From assembly GCA_963727835.1 (NCBI GenBank), contig CAVSIB010000033.1:1-30717 (forward strand): a stretch of DNA of 30,717 bases. Direction: 5' to 3'. A program made the position numbers and the translations under genes. The notes under the pieces were generated by a model that made no database searches, was not told the DNA's origin, and saw only the letters and a program-made list of their open reading frames with translations. This document shows, one piece after another, positions 15,158 to 23,481 of the stretch. The DNA comes from G026625185 sp963727835. GTDB taxonomy: Bacteria > Desulfobacterota > WTBG01 > JAGOGO01. Each line of letters starts with the position of its first letter. The stretch's first letter is position 1.

Positions 15158-16192
15158 AACCTTTGCCATCTCTTTCTCCGACAATCCGATTCTGTCTCTC
15201 AGGAGTCGCTTTAGTTCTTCGCCTTTGTAGACTATTGCCAACATCTGCTCTTCTTCTCGCAACGCTTCTTCCCTGTCCATTTGCCCAGCTCGTACCATCG
15301 AGCAAAATCCTAAACAATTTTTAGTGCAACCGTATACCTTTGAAAAACAATAATTGACTACCGCACCAAGCCGACAGTCAGTTCTCCACGTTGATACGCT
15401 GCCCGCAGGCTTTTCCCAGCCAAGTTCATTGGTTATGGTTTCTTTAATTGTCATGCGATTCCAGGGAATGTAATCAAACACAGAAATTTGCCTTATGTCT
15501 TTCCTTTTCAACGCAGTAGACCTGGTGGGCAAAATCTTTCCCGGCATCGGAAATTCCATTCTTTGCAATAAGAAAAAATATTCGTACTTATAAAAATCGG
15601 AGTTAAAGAACCTCGGTGTTCGCGTTTGCTTTTGTCGCGCCATCTGCTTAGCCTTCTGCTCCAGCTTTTTTGTGCTCTCCAACTGAGAATCACCCCACAA
15701 TATTAAAGGCACTTTATGTTGGACGGAAGTGCTATAAACAATGCTCCGGTATCCGTAGGTGCAGGCGCGGCATACTCCTAAAACTCTTGTCAGGTCAGAA
15801 CAGAGCATATTGTGTTTCACCATTTTTGTCGCAATGTCTCTTTTGGAACGTATCGAAAAAAAATCAACATCGAGTATGCCACATGCCTTCTTCATGTTGA
15901 CCACTGCTTGGTCATTTCTGAATTCATTATCGTAATTAACTGCCAAGACTTTTAACCCTAAGAGCTTCTTTGCTAAATACAGAACATAGGTGCTGTCTCT
16001 GCCGCCACTCATCGGGACAATACAATCATAAGCATTGTTTTTACTCTTAACCTCGGATACTATTCGATCTAATGCTTCTCTGGCAAAGAGCTCAGGTTCC
16101 TGGTAGGACTGGCAAAAGTTGCAAACCCCCTCTTCGTTAAATGTGACCCCGCCCACCGTCTCCGGCATGATACAGCATTTACATCTCCTCAT
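15083..16192 (-). CDS. N-acetyl sugar amidotransferase (WbpG/PseA-like)
   Basis: 369 residues. Two cysteine pairs at the N terminus (C4/C7 region and C24-x-x-C27 in EGVCNFCQSYQ) form a probable zinc site, and the PP-loop MSGGRDSTYV at 61-70 binds ATP. Later come LGVCRACTYGYRS, ILWGDSQLES and a cysteine-rich CTKNCLGFC. The family transfers ammonia to a nucleotide or lipid-linked N-acetyl sugar to make an amidino group in surface polysaccharides, usually beside HisH/HisF-like partners. Those partners are not here. ATG 16192 follows AGGAGG. The last 25 or so residues (SLKTIRLNDPGSRKN onward) are antisense comM sequence, so the natural stop was lost at the junction near 15153. Confidence 0.88.
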   Translation of the reverse strand: MRRCKCCIMPETVGGVTFNEEGVCNFCQSYQEPELFAREALDRIVSEVKSKNNAYDCIVPMSGGRDSTYVLYLAKKLLGLKVLAVNYDNEFRNDQAVVNMKKACGILDVDFFSIRSKRDIATKMVKHNMLCSDLTRVLGVCRACTYGYRSIVYSTSVQHKVPLILWGDSQLESTKKLEQKAKQMARQKQTRTPRFFNSDFYKYEYFFLLQRMEFPMPGKILPTRSTALKRKDIRQISVFDYIPWNRMTIKETITNELGWEKPAGSVSTWRTDCRLGAVVNYCFSKVYGCTKNCLGFCSMVRAGQMDREEALREEEQMLAIVYKGEELKRLLRDRIGLSEKEMAKVLSLKTIRLNDPGSRKNSRCDREVE

Positions 16193-16209
16193 CTTCCGGG
16201 CCTCCTTTT

Positions 16210-16923
16210 GAAAGTTGAACCAATGAATGTGTCACCGTGAAAAACAACATAGTCCTCTTAACCCAAAACATTTTATGAACTGTTTTTTACCACAGGGCTA
16301 TAAAAAAATCCTCCAAATCGTATGTCTCCTCTCAAAAAAAGACCGGTCGCCTTTTCTTATTCGGCAATCCGGCCGTGTTTTAATTCTCATCACTCCTTGA
16401 ACTCCCTTTCTAAGGGGCACTCATTTTTTGTGCCGCGACTGTTGATTTCTGGGTTTTGATAATTTTCTTTCTTTTAACCCGTGGAAGGGAAAAAGTCAAT
16501 AATAATGAAATAGTGTAAATAAAATATCCACTCGACTTGGGAGAATGAGAGGGGCAAGGACGACATCAGCCTGATCGAGGACGTCGCCCTTGCCCCAGCA
16601 AAATAAAACATTATCCTAAGGCGCGTGGGTTGAGGCGCTTGCACTCTTGGTCAAGCGAAAGCAAGCCCTGAATGAAGACCAATTCCAACCGAAATTCCAA
16701 GTGAAACCTAATAGCTGGCTTCGCATCTGGGTTTCCATATATTTCAGCGATTATCACTTCTTTATGTTTTTCTCCACTCCTGTCATTATAGTGGGCATAG
16801 GCACAGCAAGTCTCCGGCATAGCCTCTGGGTTTTTTTAAATTTCTTCCGCAAACTTTCTGCATGATCTGTTGCAAATGGATAAAGTTTGAAATTCCAAGC
16901 CTGCAGTGGTAATCATTGAAGGG
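16210..16923. other. Non-coding stretch with a strong inverted repeat
   Basis: No gene is convincing. Two overlapping frames of about 70 codons (16611-16820 minus, 16647-16865 plus) lie over each other, have no ribosome site and no family I recognise. The one clear structure is the inverted repeat at 16551-16596. Confidence 0.5.
16551..16596. repeat. 17-base inverted repeat
   Basis: GGGGCAAGGACGACATC (16551-16567) and GACGTCGCCCTTGCCCC (16580-16596) are inverted copies with two mismatches around a 12-base loop. No T run follows on either strand, so it is not a standard terminator. It lies in an area of gene debris and might be a transposon end pair or a structured RNA. Confidence 0.6.
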
Positions 16924-16986
16924 ATGCAATTTCACTGTCCGAGATGTTCAAGTGAAAAATACGGGATTTTAAGAAATGGTCGATAA
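16924..16986 (+). pseudogene. Zinc-ribbon N terminus of an IS1-like transposase, scrap
   Basis: A 20-codon frame reads MQFHCPRCSSEKYGILRNGR and stops. The CPRC pair and the following KxGxxxNG pattern resemble the start of InsA/IS1-type transposases with an N-terminal zinc ribbon. Nothing else of the transposase is visible, so this is a fragment, if real. Confidence 0.4.
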
Positions 16987-17064
16987 ACCTACTTATCAGT
17001 AAATTAGGCCCGAATAATCAAACTTTACCCTTTTTAATACAATAAAATGACGGATTAACATACC

Positions 17065-17498
17065 ATGACGTTAGATGAAATTTTAGACGCGCGCAGATCG
17101 GTCAGGGATTATGCTCCTCAGCCGGTAAAAGAGGCATGCGTCCAGTTGTAAGCAACGCGTGGCTAGAGGCCGCGCCGCTCATCATCGCCGGTTGCTCCCA
17201 GCTTGATATTTTAGCTAACCGGGTAGGGAGCCTGATAACCGGTATTGAATACTATCAGATAGATCTCGGAATTGCCATGGAACATATGGTGCTCAAGGCT
17301 ACCGAGCTTGGCCTGGGCACCTGCTGGATTGGCTGGTTTCATGAAAAAAAGATCAAAAAAATTTTGGAAATCCCCCAAACAATAAAAATTATTGCACTGC
17401 TGGGCGTGGGCTACCCGAAAGAGGAGGATATAACCCCGGCAAAAAAGAGAAAGCCCCTGGAGGAAATTTTCTATCGGGAAAAGTGGAAAGGGCGGTAA
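17065..17498 (+). pseudogene. Nitroreductase-family protein, internally deleted
   Basis: ATG 17065 opens TLDEILDARRSVRDYAPQPV, the FMN-phosphate-binding start of the nitroreductase fold, and stops at 17148-17150. In another frame, beginning near 17136, the rest follows: VVSNAWLEAAPLIIAGC, then YYQIDLGIAMEHMVLKATEL, LGLGTCWIGWF and LLGVGYPKE. About 40 residues between these parts, including the AAxxAPSxxNxQPW segment, are missing and the frame is shifted. The family uses FMN and NAD(P)H to reduce nitro or quinone compounds. Non-functional as read. Confidence 0.85.
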
Positions 17499-17675
17499 AA
17501 AAAACGCCTGGCAAAAACAAAGAGGGCAAGTCTAAAGAGCTTGATTTTTGCCCAGATGGATAGCTGCCCCGATTGCGCTTTGCATGGCAAACTTATCATT
17601 GAAATGCCCCGCCTTTTTTTGTATACTGCCACTACGCCTTTTCTTATACTATTGTTAGAAATAAAGATATCGATG

Positions 17676-17715
17676 ATCCAGTCTTTTCGATCTGGATTCC
17701 CGCTTTCGCGGGAAT
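17676..17715. repeat. Double hairpin of the ATTCCCGC/GCGGGAAT type
   Basis: ATCCAG (17676-17681) pairs with CTGGAT (17692-17697), and ATTCCCGC (17696-17703) pairs with GCGGGAAT (17708-17715) around TTTC, followed by GAC. This sequence is a common intergenic repeat in many bacterial genomes (similar to the Neisseria dRS3 core). It lies 37 bases before the flavoprotein start. Confidence 0.75.
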
Positions 17716-17751
17716 GACAGGTAGCAATATTGCGTTAACTGATTATTAGTA

Positions 17752-19047
17752 ATGTTTGCAAATCACTACGACGTCGTTATTGTTGGCGCGGGGCCGGCAG
17801 GGTTGATTGCTGGTATTGAGAGCTATAACCCCTCGCGGAAAATAGTGATTCTGGAAAAGATGCCGCGGCCGGCCCTGAAGCTAAGAATCTCCGGCAGGGG
17901 TCGATGCAACATTACCAATGATGCTTCGTTAGATGAGTTTCTTTCCCATTTCGGCAAAAACGGGCGGTTCTTAAAGTTTGCGTTCGCGGAATTTTTTAAT
18001 GCTGACCTTCTCCGGTACTTTGAAAAGCTCGGCGTTACGTTCAAGCTTGAGCAAGGCGGGCGTTATTTTCCGCAGAAGGATAGCGCTGGGGAAATTGTCG
18101 AGGCATTGCTTAACAAGGTAAAGTCTTTAAAAATCCCTCTCGCGGTCAATTCTGAGGTAACCGGCATTTCAAAATTGCCGAACGGAAAATTTTCTCTCGC
18201 CATTAATAAAAAAAATCCTGCTGAGGGTAAAGTCAGCCACCCTATGCAAATACAAGCCGATAATGTTCTTCTGGCAATGGGGGGGAAATCGTATCCGAGG
18301 ACTGGTTCGAGTGGCATGGGGTATAAGCTTGCTGCCCACCTCGGTCAAACAGTAATCCCAGCTTTGCCGGCCTTAGTGCCGATTGAAACCAAAGGGGACG
18401 CGGCAAAAAAACTTCAGGGGTTGAGCTTGAGAAATGTTAAAGCAAAAATATTGGTTAATAACAAAAAGGTTGATGAGCGGTTTGGGGAAATGCTGTTTAC
18501 TGATTTTGGGGTTTCTGGGCCGATCATTCTTTCTTTGAGCGGGAACGTAGTAAAACTCCTTCAGGAAAAACAAAAGGTAGTTCTTTCTTTAGATTTAAAG
18601 CCTGCGCTTGACCATGAAACCTTGGATAAAAGGCTCCTCAGGGAAATAAACGAAAACAGTAGACAAAGTTTTAAAAGTTTATTAAAAAAGCTGTTGCCGA
18701 GAAAATTGATGCCGGTGTTTATCGAAAAACTAAAAATTGCAGAACAAAAAGAATTGAACCAGATTACGGTCGAAGAACGGAAACGGTTGCGGATGCTCCT
18801 GAAAGAGTTTTTGTTCGAGGTAACCGGGTACCGGTCATTTGACGAGGCGATTGTAACCTCAGGAGGGATTAGCATCAACGAGATTAATCCCCAAACCATG
18901 GAATCAAAGTTGGTTAAAGGTTTATATTTTGCCGGCGAACTTATTGACATTGATGCTGATACCGGTGGCTTTAATTTGCAGGCTGCTTTTTCAACCGGAT
19001 GGGTAGCCGGCCACGCTCTTCACGGGGAGGGCGGAGAACGCGCATAA
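17752..19047 (+). CDS. BaiN/HI0933-family FAD-dependent oxidoreductase
   Basis: 431 residues. FAD dinucleotide-binding loop VGAGPAGLIAG at about 11-21, the family signature RISGRGRCNITN near 46-57, GGRYFPQKDSA, MGGKSYPRTGSSGMGYKLA, DFGVSGPIILSLS and the C-terminal FAD-binding block GLYFAGELIDIDADTGGFNLQ. This is the HI0933/YhiN flavoprotein family, whose best-known relative BaiN reduces bile acid intermediates; the substrate in other bacteria is unknown. ATG 17752 is accepted because the dinucleotide fold begins at once, although no clear ribosome site is visible. It stands alone, 91 bases before the cyclophilin gene, and appears intact. Confidence 0.92.
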   Translation: MFANHYDVVIVGAGPAGLIAGIESYNPSRKIVILEKMPRPALKLRISGRGRCNITNDASLDEFLSHFGKNGRFLKFAFAEFFNADLLRYFEKLGVTFKLEQGGRYFPQKDSAGEIVEALLNKVKSLKIPLAVNSEVTGISKLPNGKFSLAINKKNPAEGKVSHPMQIQADNVLLAMGGKSYPRTGSSGMGYKLAAHLGQTVIPALPALVPIETKGDAAKKLQGLSLRNVKAKILVNNKKVDERFGEMLFTDFGVSGPIILSLSGNVVKLLQEKQKVVLSLDLKPALDHETLDKRLLREINENSRQSFKSLLKKLLPRKLMPVFIEKLKIAEQKELNQITVEERKRLRMLLKEFLFEVTGYRSFDEAIVTSGGISINEINPQTMESKLVKGLYFAGELIDIDADTGGFNLQAAFSTGWVAGHALHGEGGERA

Positions 19048-19138
19048 ACTTTTTGTATAGCAAGAGTCGTTGAACCTTCTTTGAAGGCAGTTGTTGGACC
19101 GTTGACCGTTAAAAGCAATTAAACCAAGGAGGAACCAG

Positions 19139-19624
19139 ATGGCCAAAAAGCAATGGAACAGTCCACCCGCAATGCAGATCGATCAGCAGAAAATATACCG
19201 CATTACAATGGAAACCAGCCAAGGAGCAATCGAGATAGAGCTTTATCCGCTTCACGCGCCCACGACCGTCAATAACTTTATTTTTTTGGCGCGGGAGGGT
19301 TTTTATGATGGAGTCATATTCCACCGGGTGATACCAGACTTTGTCATCCAGGGGGGCGATCCGACCGGCACGGGACGAGGCGGGCCAGGATATCAGTTTG
19401 AGGATGAATGCGCGGGAAACCCGCTTATCCACGAGCGGGGCGTGATCTCAATGGCCAACGCCGGGCCGAACACCAATGGAAGCCAGTTTTTTATTGCTCA
19501 CTCGCCCCAGCCGCATCTCAACGGGAAACACACGGTGTTCGGTAAGGTGGTAAAAGGGCTGGAGGTTGTGGATACCATTAAGCGGGGTGACAAAATGGAG
19601 CGACTGACTGTGAGTGAGATGTAA
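19139..19624 (+). CDS. Cyclophilin-type peptidyl-prolyl cis-trans isomerase
   Basis: 161 residues, no signal peptide, therefore cytoplasmic. The active site FHRVIPDFVIQGGDPTGTG (catalytic arginine R63) is intact, followed by GGPGYQFEDE, SMANAGPNTNGSQFFI and HLNGKHTVFGKV. It speeds proline isomerisation during protein folding. ATG 19139 lies after AAGGAGG. The gene is probably cotranscribed with the HNH gene 63 bases downstream. Confidence 0.95.
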   Translation: MAKKQWNSPPAMQIDQQKIYRITMETSQGAIEIELYPLHAPTTVNNFIFLAREGFYDGVIFHRVIPDFVIQGGDPTGTGRGGPGYQFEDECAGNPLIHERGVISMANAGPNTNGSQFFIAHSPQPHLNGKHTVFGKVVKGLEVVDTIKRGDKMERLTVSEM

Positions 19625-19687
19625 TAACAGCGATGAAAAGAGGCAGAATGTCTCTGCAGTTCTCTATTTTTTAGGAGGATAAGCACT

Positions 19688-20035
19688 ATGGGGAGTATGT
19701 ACGGGGGCAGGCGCAAAACACGATGGCCGGAAAAGACCGGCGAAGACAAGCCCGTTGAAGAGATAGTCAGAGAGCTGCGGAAGCACCTTCCTGTTTCCGT
19801 CAGCGACTACCGGGAGCGCTCGCTTAAGATTCACGGTCTTATCTGCGCCAAATGCGGCAGAGAGTTCGACCCAAAGGATAGACATCTTCTGACCGTGCAT
19901 CACAAAGACGGGAACCACATGAACAACCCTGCTGACGGCTCCAACTGGGAAAACTTGTGTGTGTACTGCCATGATGATGAACACAGCCGCGGGCTTCTGG
20001 GCGACTATCTGAGTGATCCGAAGAAAAAGGATTAA
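19688..20035 (+). CDS. yajD: HNH nuclease-like protein YajD
   Basis: 115 residues. Zinc knuckle cysteines C53-x-x-C56 (LICAKCGREF) and C91-x-x-C94 (LCVYCHDDEH) flank the HNH core TVHHKDGNHMNNP...NWENL, with H71/H72 as metal or catalytic residues. It matches E. coli YajD in length and layout. The family has the HNH fold, but its cellular role is not established. ATG 19688 follows TAGGAGGAT. Confidence 0.92.
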   Translation: MGSMYGGRRKTRWPEKTGEDKPVEEIVRELRKHLPVSVSDYRERSLKIHGLICAKCGREFDPKDRHLLTVHHKDGNHMNNPADGSNWENLCVYCHDDEHSRGLLGDYLSDPKKKD

Positions 20036-20097
20036 CCGAGAGCGGGAAGGCAGGGGTTATCCTTTAATAGATTACTGTTAGGTATCTGAGGATGAAT

Positions 20098-20544
20098 ATG
20101 AAAAAATTTTGTTTAGCCTTCGCTTTGCTCGCGTTTTCTACCTCAGCCGTTTGGGCGCACGGTTCTGAGAGTAACGGTGAAGAAGAGTCTTTGTACGCAT
20201 TTCTGGGAGGCACGCACCACCTTATCGGCAGGTTGCCAGATTCAAACAAAACAGATTCCGGGAAAGTGCTTCTTAAAAAGACTGATGACGCACTCCAGGT
20301 TACCCGCGTTATCAACGGTAAAGAAATAAAAAGGCTTGGAAAGATCGAAGCTGCGACTGCAGATAAGATAAAGGCTTTACGAATTAGATTCATTGACGAA
20401 AACATGCATTATAAGGCGACCTATCTTTTCAATGCTGACCTGGATAATTATGCCCGGCTCTTGGGCTATCTCTATGTGATACAAGGGGGCACGAAAGAGG
20501 CTGGTTTAGAAGCTTTGTTTATCGATCATCAAACGCTCAGGTAA
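20098..20544 (+). CDS. Exported hypothetical protein
   Basis: 148 residues from the second ATG (20098), because GAGG at 20087-20090 is correctly spaced for it and only one base from the first ATG (20092). Signal peptide KKFCLAFALLAFSTSAVWA, cleaved before HGSES. The mature domain is soluble, mixed alpha/beta, with HLIGRLPDSNKTDSGKVLL, then RFIDENMHYKATYLFNADLD. I recognise no family. It precedes the zincin gene by 56 bases, so the two may be cotranscribed. Confidence 0.8.
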   Translation: MKKFCLAFALLAFSTSAVWAHGSESNGEEESLYAFLGGTHHLIGRLPDSNKTDSGKVLLKKTDDALQVTRVINGKEIKRLGKIEAATADKIKALRIRFIDENMHYKATYLFNADLDNYARLLGYLYVIQGGTKEAGLEALFIDHQTLR

Positions 20545-20600
20545 ATGCCCAACAAGGTAAAATAACGTGGAAGCACCTCTCATATGCTGTCAGGCATCCA

Positions 20601-20975
20601 GTGAAAGTGAGCCAGAAGGAATTCGACAAAATCGTTAAGCGCTCGATCGGCCGCATCCCCCGTGAGATTCGGCAACACCTTGAGAACATTTTAATTGCTG
20701 TCCAGAAATGCCCTTCTCTCGCGCTGCTTCAAGAAATAGGCCTGCTTCCAAATGAGACGCTGCTGGGAATTTACCGGGGTGTCTCCCTGGAAAAGCGTTC
20801 GGTAACAGCACCGCCCTTGTATCCGGATACAATCTTTTTGTTTCAAGAGCCCTTGGAGGAACTGTGTGATACGATCGAGGAAATGGAACGGCAGATCGAA
20901 AAGACGGTGGTGCATGAGATTGCGCATTATTTCGGCATCAGCGAGGATCGGCTTGCCGACCTCGGTTATGGATAG
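20601..20975 (+). CDS. Small zincin-like metallopeptidase family protein
   Basis: 124 residues from a GTG start. The metal motif VHEIAHYFGISEDRL has H105, E106 and H109 with an acidic third ligand candidate nearby (E115/D116). An earlier block, LLGIYRGVSLEKRS and PDTIFLFQEPL, is the family's conserved strand region. It corresponds to the small bacterial 'metallopeptidase with zincin-like motif' family (about 115-130 residues, formerly DUF1025 or similar), of unknown substrate. No ribosome site is clear before the GTG, so the start is uncertain by a few codons. Confidence 0.82.
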   Translation: MKVSQKEFDKIVKRSIGRIPREIRQHLENILIAVQKCPSLALLQEIGLLPNETLLGIYRGVSLEKRSVTAPPLYPDTIFLFQEPLEELCDTIEEMERQIEKTVVHEIAHYFGISEDRLADLGYG

Positions 20976-21049
20976 GTTTATCAGGCTCATGAAAGTGCTT
21001 TATTGCTTTGTTAGAAAACTCAAACAAAAACTTCAAGAGGAGATCGCAT

Positions 21050-21745
21050 ATGGCAACGTCCTTCAAACCGCCTTACCTACGCAAAGATGAAATAATTGGT
21101 GGCCTACAGGTTTGGGTTGTTGACGGCAGCTATGTCCGGGGTCACATTGATGAGGAGTTCACGAATTTCGGTCAGCATTACCGGTATCCGTATATCCCCG
21201 CGCATGAGTTTTGGCTTGACCAGGAAGCCGAACAGGATGAACGCAAGTTTTTTATTGAACACCTGCTGGTGGAACATCGCCTGATGGCGAAAGGTGCGCC
21301 ATATGATAAGGCTCTGGAGGAAGCTGACCGGGCTGAACGAAAGGAGCGTCGGCGGGCCGGCGACGTAACTCGGGTCACCCATCATAACAAGAAACTTCCT
21401 GATGGCCACGATGTCCACGAACGACTGTGGAAGAAACTCGAGAATGACCTTGCTGTGTGGATCGTAAATGGTCGCCTGGTGCGCAGCGTTTTCGATATCG
21501 ACTTTACCGCCGGAGGGCACGATTACGTTTATGAGTTCGTGCCGCCCAATGAAGTGTGGATCGATGACGCCATCGAAGATTTTGAACGCGGCTACGTGCT
21601 TTTGCATGAATTGCATGAGCGGAATCGCATGGCAACCGGCGTTCCTTACAGCAAGGCGCACGCGGAATCAAGCCGGTTGGAATATCATTGCCGACAACAT
21701 CCGGATGAACTTCATGATTCCCTGGCGACGGAGGGCTGGACTTAA
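21050..21745 (+). CDS. Protein made of two tandem copies of one uncharacterised domain
   Basis: 231 residues from ATG 21050, which has AAGAGGAG ahead of it. Residues 19-97 and 134-212 are copies of one another: VWVVDGSYVRGHIDEEFTNF against VWIVNGRLVRSVFDIDFTAG, then YRYPYIPAHEFWLDQEAEQD against YVYEFVPPNEVWIDDAIEDF, and LLVEHRLMAKGAPYDKA against ELHERNRMATGVPYSKA. The second copy has LLHELHERNRM (H186, E187, H189), the first EHLLVEHRLM, possible metal ligands. A charged, arginine-rich linker joins them. Similar single domains occur in phage and environmental proteins of unknown function; this is from memory. It follows the zincin gene by 74 bases. Confidence 0.85.
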   Translation: MATSFKPPYLRKDEIIGGLQVWVVDGSYVRGHIDEEFTNFGQHYRYPYIPAHEFWLDQEAEQDERKFFIEHLLVEHRLMAKGAPYDKALEEADRAERKERRRAGDVTRVTHHNKKLPDGHDVHERLWKKLENDLAVWIVNGRLVRSVFDIDFTAGGHDYVYEFVPPNEVWIDDAIEDFERGYVLLHELHERNRMATGVPYSKAHAESSRLEYHCRQHPDELHDSLATEGWT

Positions 21746-21750
21746 AAGAG

Positions 21751-22544
21751 ATGGATAACGCTGTGATGAATCAACGCAGGCGTGTAATCAGCTTTGGGAA
21801 TGTAGGCTACGCCCTTTGGGATCACCCCGAGGCCTTATTCCAGGACTTTTCGCGTGGCATTGCGCGGATTATAAAGCGGACCTGGGTCGGCACACGTTCC
21901 AGGACGATTTTATTTCTTGGGATAAACATTATCCTGATGGCTTTCCAACTCACCAGCAGACACCCTGGGCTTTTAAGCCGGTTTGTTTTTATGAAGCTCA
22001 AAAGCGAGGCTATTAACTGGTTCTTTGGCTCGATGCATCTATTAAAATACGGCGACCACTTGGCTCTCTGTTTGAATTAATAGGACAAGATGGCTATCTC
22101 ATATTTCAGGACTACCATGCGGTTGGAGAATATTGCAAGGATGATGCGCTTACCCCCCCCTTGGAATAGCACGCGAAGATTCTTTCAGGTTGCCATGTTG
22201 TTGGTCTTCTGTGCTCGGATTAGATTTAAATAATCAGAGATCAGCTGAATTTTTGCGTCAATGGAAAGAGCGGGCAGTTGGACAACATTACCTTCCCAGA
22301 CCCCACCAAGTGGAGTGGAGTTTTCGGCTGGCCCCGAACAGGATCTCAAGATCCACGTGTTAAGAGGCATCGTCATGACCAAACCGCGGCGGGCGTGATT
22401 GCCCTTAAGCTGGGTATGGATCAATGGAAACCAAAGCAGTTTTTTGATGAATTTTTTGAAATTGAGAGATCATTCGTAAGAAAATTTCAGGAACAAAAAG
22501 GTGGCACTGTTTTGAAAAGATGCGTGCGCATTCGGAAAAAATAA
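21751..22544 (+). pseudogene. Glycosyltransferase-like protein, multiply frameshifted
   Basis: At least four frame changes are needed to read one protein: RRRVISFGN, then FAWHCADYKADLGRHTFQDD and TPWAFKPVCFYEAQKRGY, next LVLWLDASIKIRRPLGSLFE and DGYLIFQDYHAVGEYCKDDA, then GLDLNNQRSAEFLRQWKERA and finally VFGWPRTGSQDPRVKRHRHD with QTAAGVIALKLGM. The WLDASI stretch in a beta-strand context and the late HDQTAAxVIA resemble GT-A-like sugar transferases that carry a WLDxD-type metal site, but the family assignment is tentative. It begins five bases after the duplicated-domain gene and ends about 90 bases before tRNA-Leu. Non-functional as read. Confidence 0.6.
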
Positions 22545-22590
22545 TTTAAAAAGATAATGCCTGGTTTTTTAAAAGGCATTAAATTAAGGA

Positions 22591-22618
22591 TTGACAATTT
22601 GAGGGAAAAATTTATAAA
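22591..22618 (+). promoter_or_regulatory. Promoter of tRNA-Leu
   Basis: TTGACA (22591-22596), 16 bases, then TATAAA (22613-22618, within TATAAAAT). The hexamers are close to the sigma-70 consensus and place the start site about ten bases before the mature tRNA 5' end. Confidence 0.8.
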
Positions 22619-22635
22619 ATAGAAATATTGATTTA

Positions 22636-22720
22636 GCCGGAGTGGTGAAATTGGCAGACGCAGGGGACTCAAAATCCCCCGGGGCTCAGCTCCGTGCCGG
22701 TTCAAGTCCGGCCTCCGGCA
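22636..22720 (+). tRNA. tRNA-Leu (anticodon CAA)
   Basis: 85 bases with a long variable arm, class II. Acceptor GCCGGAG (22636-22642) pairs with CTCCGGC (22713-22719), anticodon stem GGGGA/TCCCC encloses loop CTCAAAA with anticodon CAA at 22670-22672, variable arm GGGGC/GCTCC, and T arm GCCGG-TTCAAGT-CCGGC. The discriminator is A and CCA is not encoded. It reads UUG codons. Its 3' half is the target of the island, with the repeated copy at 29583-29637. Confidence 0.97.
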
Positions 22721-22722
22721 CT
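22668..22722 (+). repeat. Direct repeat, tRNA-side attachment site (attL)
   Basis: 55 bases from the first base of the anticodon loop to two bases beyond the tRNA, identical to 29583-29637. The block starting at the anticodon loop and covering the tRNA 3' part is the classical crossover region for tyrosine integrases that use tRNA genes. Confidence 0.9.
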
Positions 22723-23075
22723 TGTAAAATCAATGGTTTACTGATTATTAAACAAACGGAAGGCCCTTTTGTTTTTCTGTTCCTTGTCATTCTCTCCCCA
22801 CTTTTTAATTGAAACAAACTGAAAAGAGGACTGGGTAGTACTCATCCCACTACCTCAACAAAGCGTTCACCTGTCACTGGCAGTACTTTTCAAAGAAGGG
22901 AATGGTTTCCAAAAGGGGCTAGACCCCCCCCTAAGACCCCAGGCACACCCTTCGTTTGAGTTTGACTGGACCAATTTTACACAGGTGGAATTTTTATGAG
23001 GGGTCGAAAGTAATAGGGCTAGACGGCAATTGTTTGATGGTCGGGCGAGAATTTTATGAACGTCACTATCAGTTA
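22723..23075. other. Non-coding island edge
   Basis: About 350 bases right of tRNA-Leu. An AACAAA...TTTTGTTTTTC segment at 22751-22778 may act as a weak terminator for the tRNA. No integrase gene or fragment of one is readable on either strand. Confidence 0.5.
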
Positions 23076-23445
23076 TTAATCTTTATTTGAAAACCGGCAT
23101 CCAGCGCAAAATGTGCGCACAAACCGTGCGGTTAAACGCCATGCGACCACCGCTGGGCCTGCCAGGAGCACGATCGATATTTTGAGGTATATAAACAGGA
23201 GAAATAAACTGCCAGTGGTGAAGAGCGACCGCGAGGCATGCTGACAGGATACTGGCTATAAGAAGCCTGGACCCGAAATACGCGTTGGCTTCGTACCAAA
23301 TCTCATCATTGCTCAGCGTCGTGCGGGTTCGGTAGCCATAGACCGGATTGCGGGGCACTTTCCGTAAGACAAGCGGAATCGAAACCAAAGAAAAAATGGC
23401 GCTGCATACCACAATGGTAATCAGACCTTTGTCGTAAATGTTCAT
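23076..23445 (-). CDS. SdpI-family membrane protein, one frameshift
   Basis: Starts MNIYDKGLITIVVCSAIFSL with a first hydrophobic span, followed by the family signature VPRNPVYGYRTRTTLSNDEI and WYEANAYFGSRLL, and a second span. After VYIPQ the frame breaks: removing one A from a run of four (23180-23183) restores ISIVLLAGPAVVAWRLTARF, a third hydrophobic span, and a stop at 23076. Without the correction the reading ends in an unlikely polar tail at 23083. SdpI proteins in Bacillus give immunity to the SdpC toxin; wider family members have unknown roles. Element copy C lies 36 bases upstream of the ATG. Confidence 0.75.
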
Positions 23446-23481
23446 CTCATTACTTCAAGGGAGTGCCATTCGAACGGCTTG

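Noticed and set aside
16611..16865. Overlapping frames on both strands (69 and 72 codons) in the comM-nitroreductase gap
   Set aside because: No ribosome sites, no recognisable domain, and each frame lies over the other, so at most one could be real and neither is supported.
20546..20600. GCCCAAC-like bases after the exported hypothetical gene as a third attC
   Set aside because: No matching R' box (GTTRRRY) or pairing arm follows within 120 bases.
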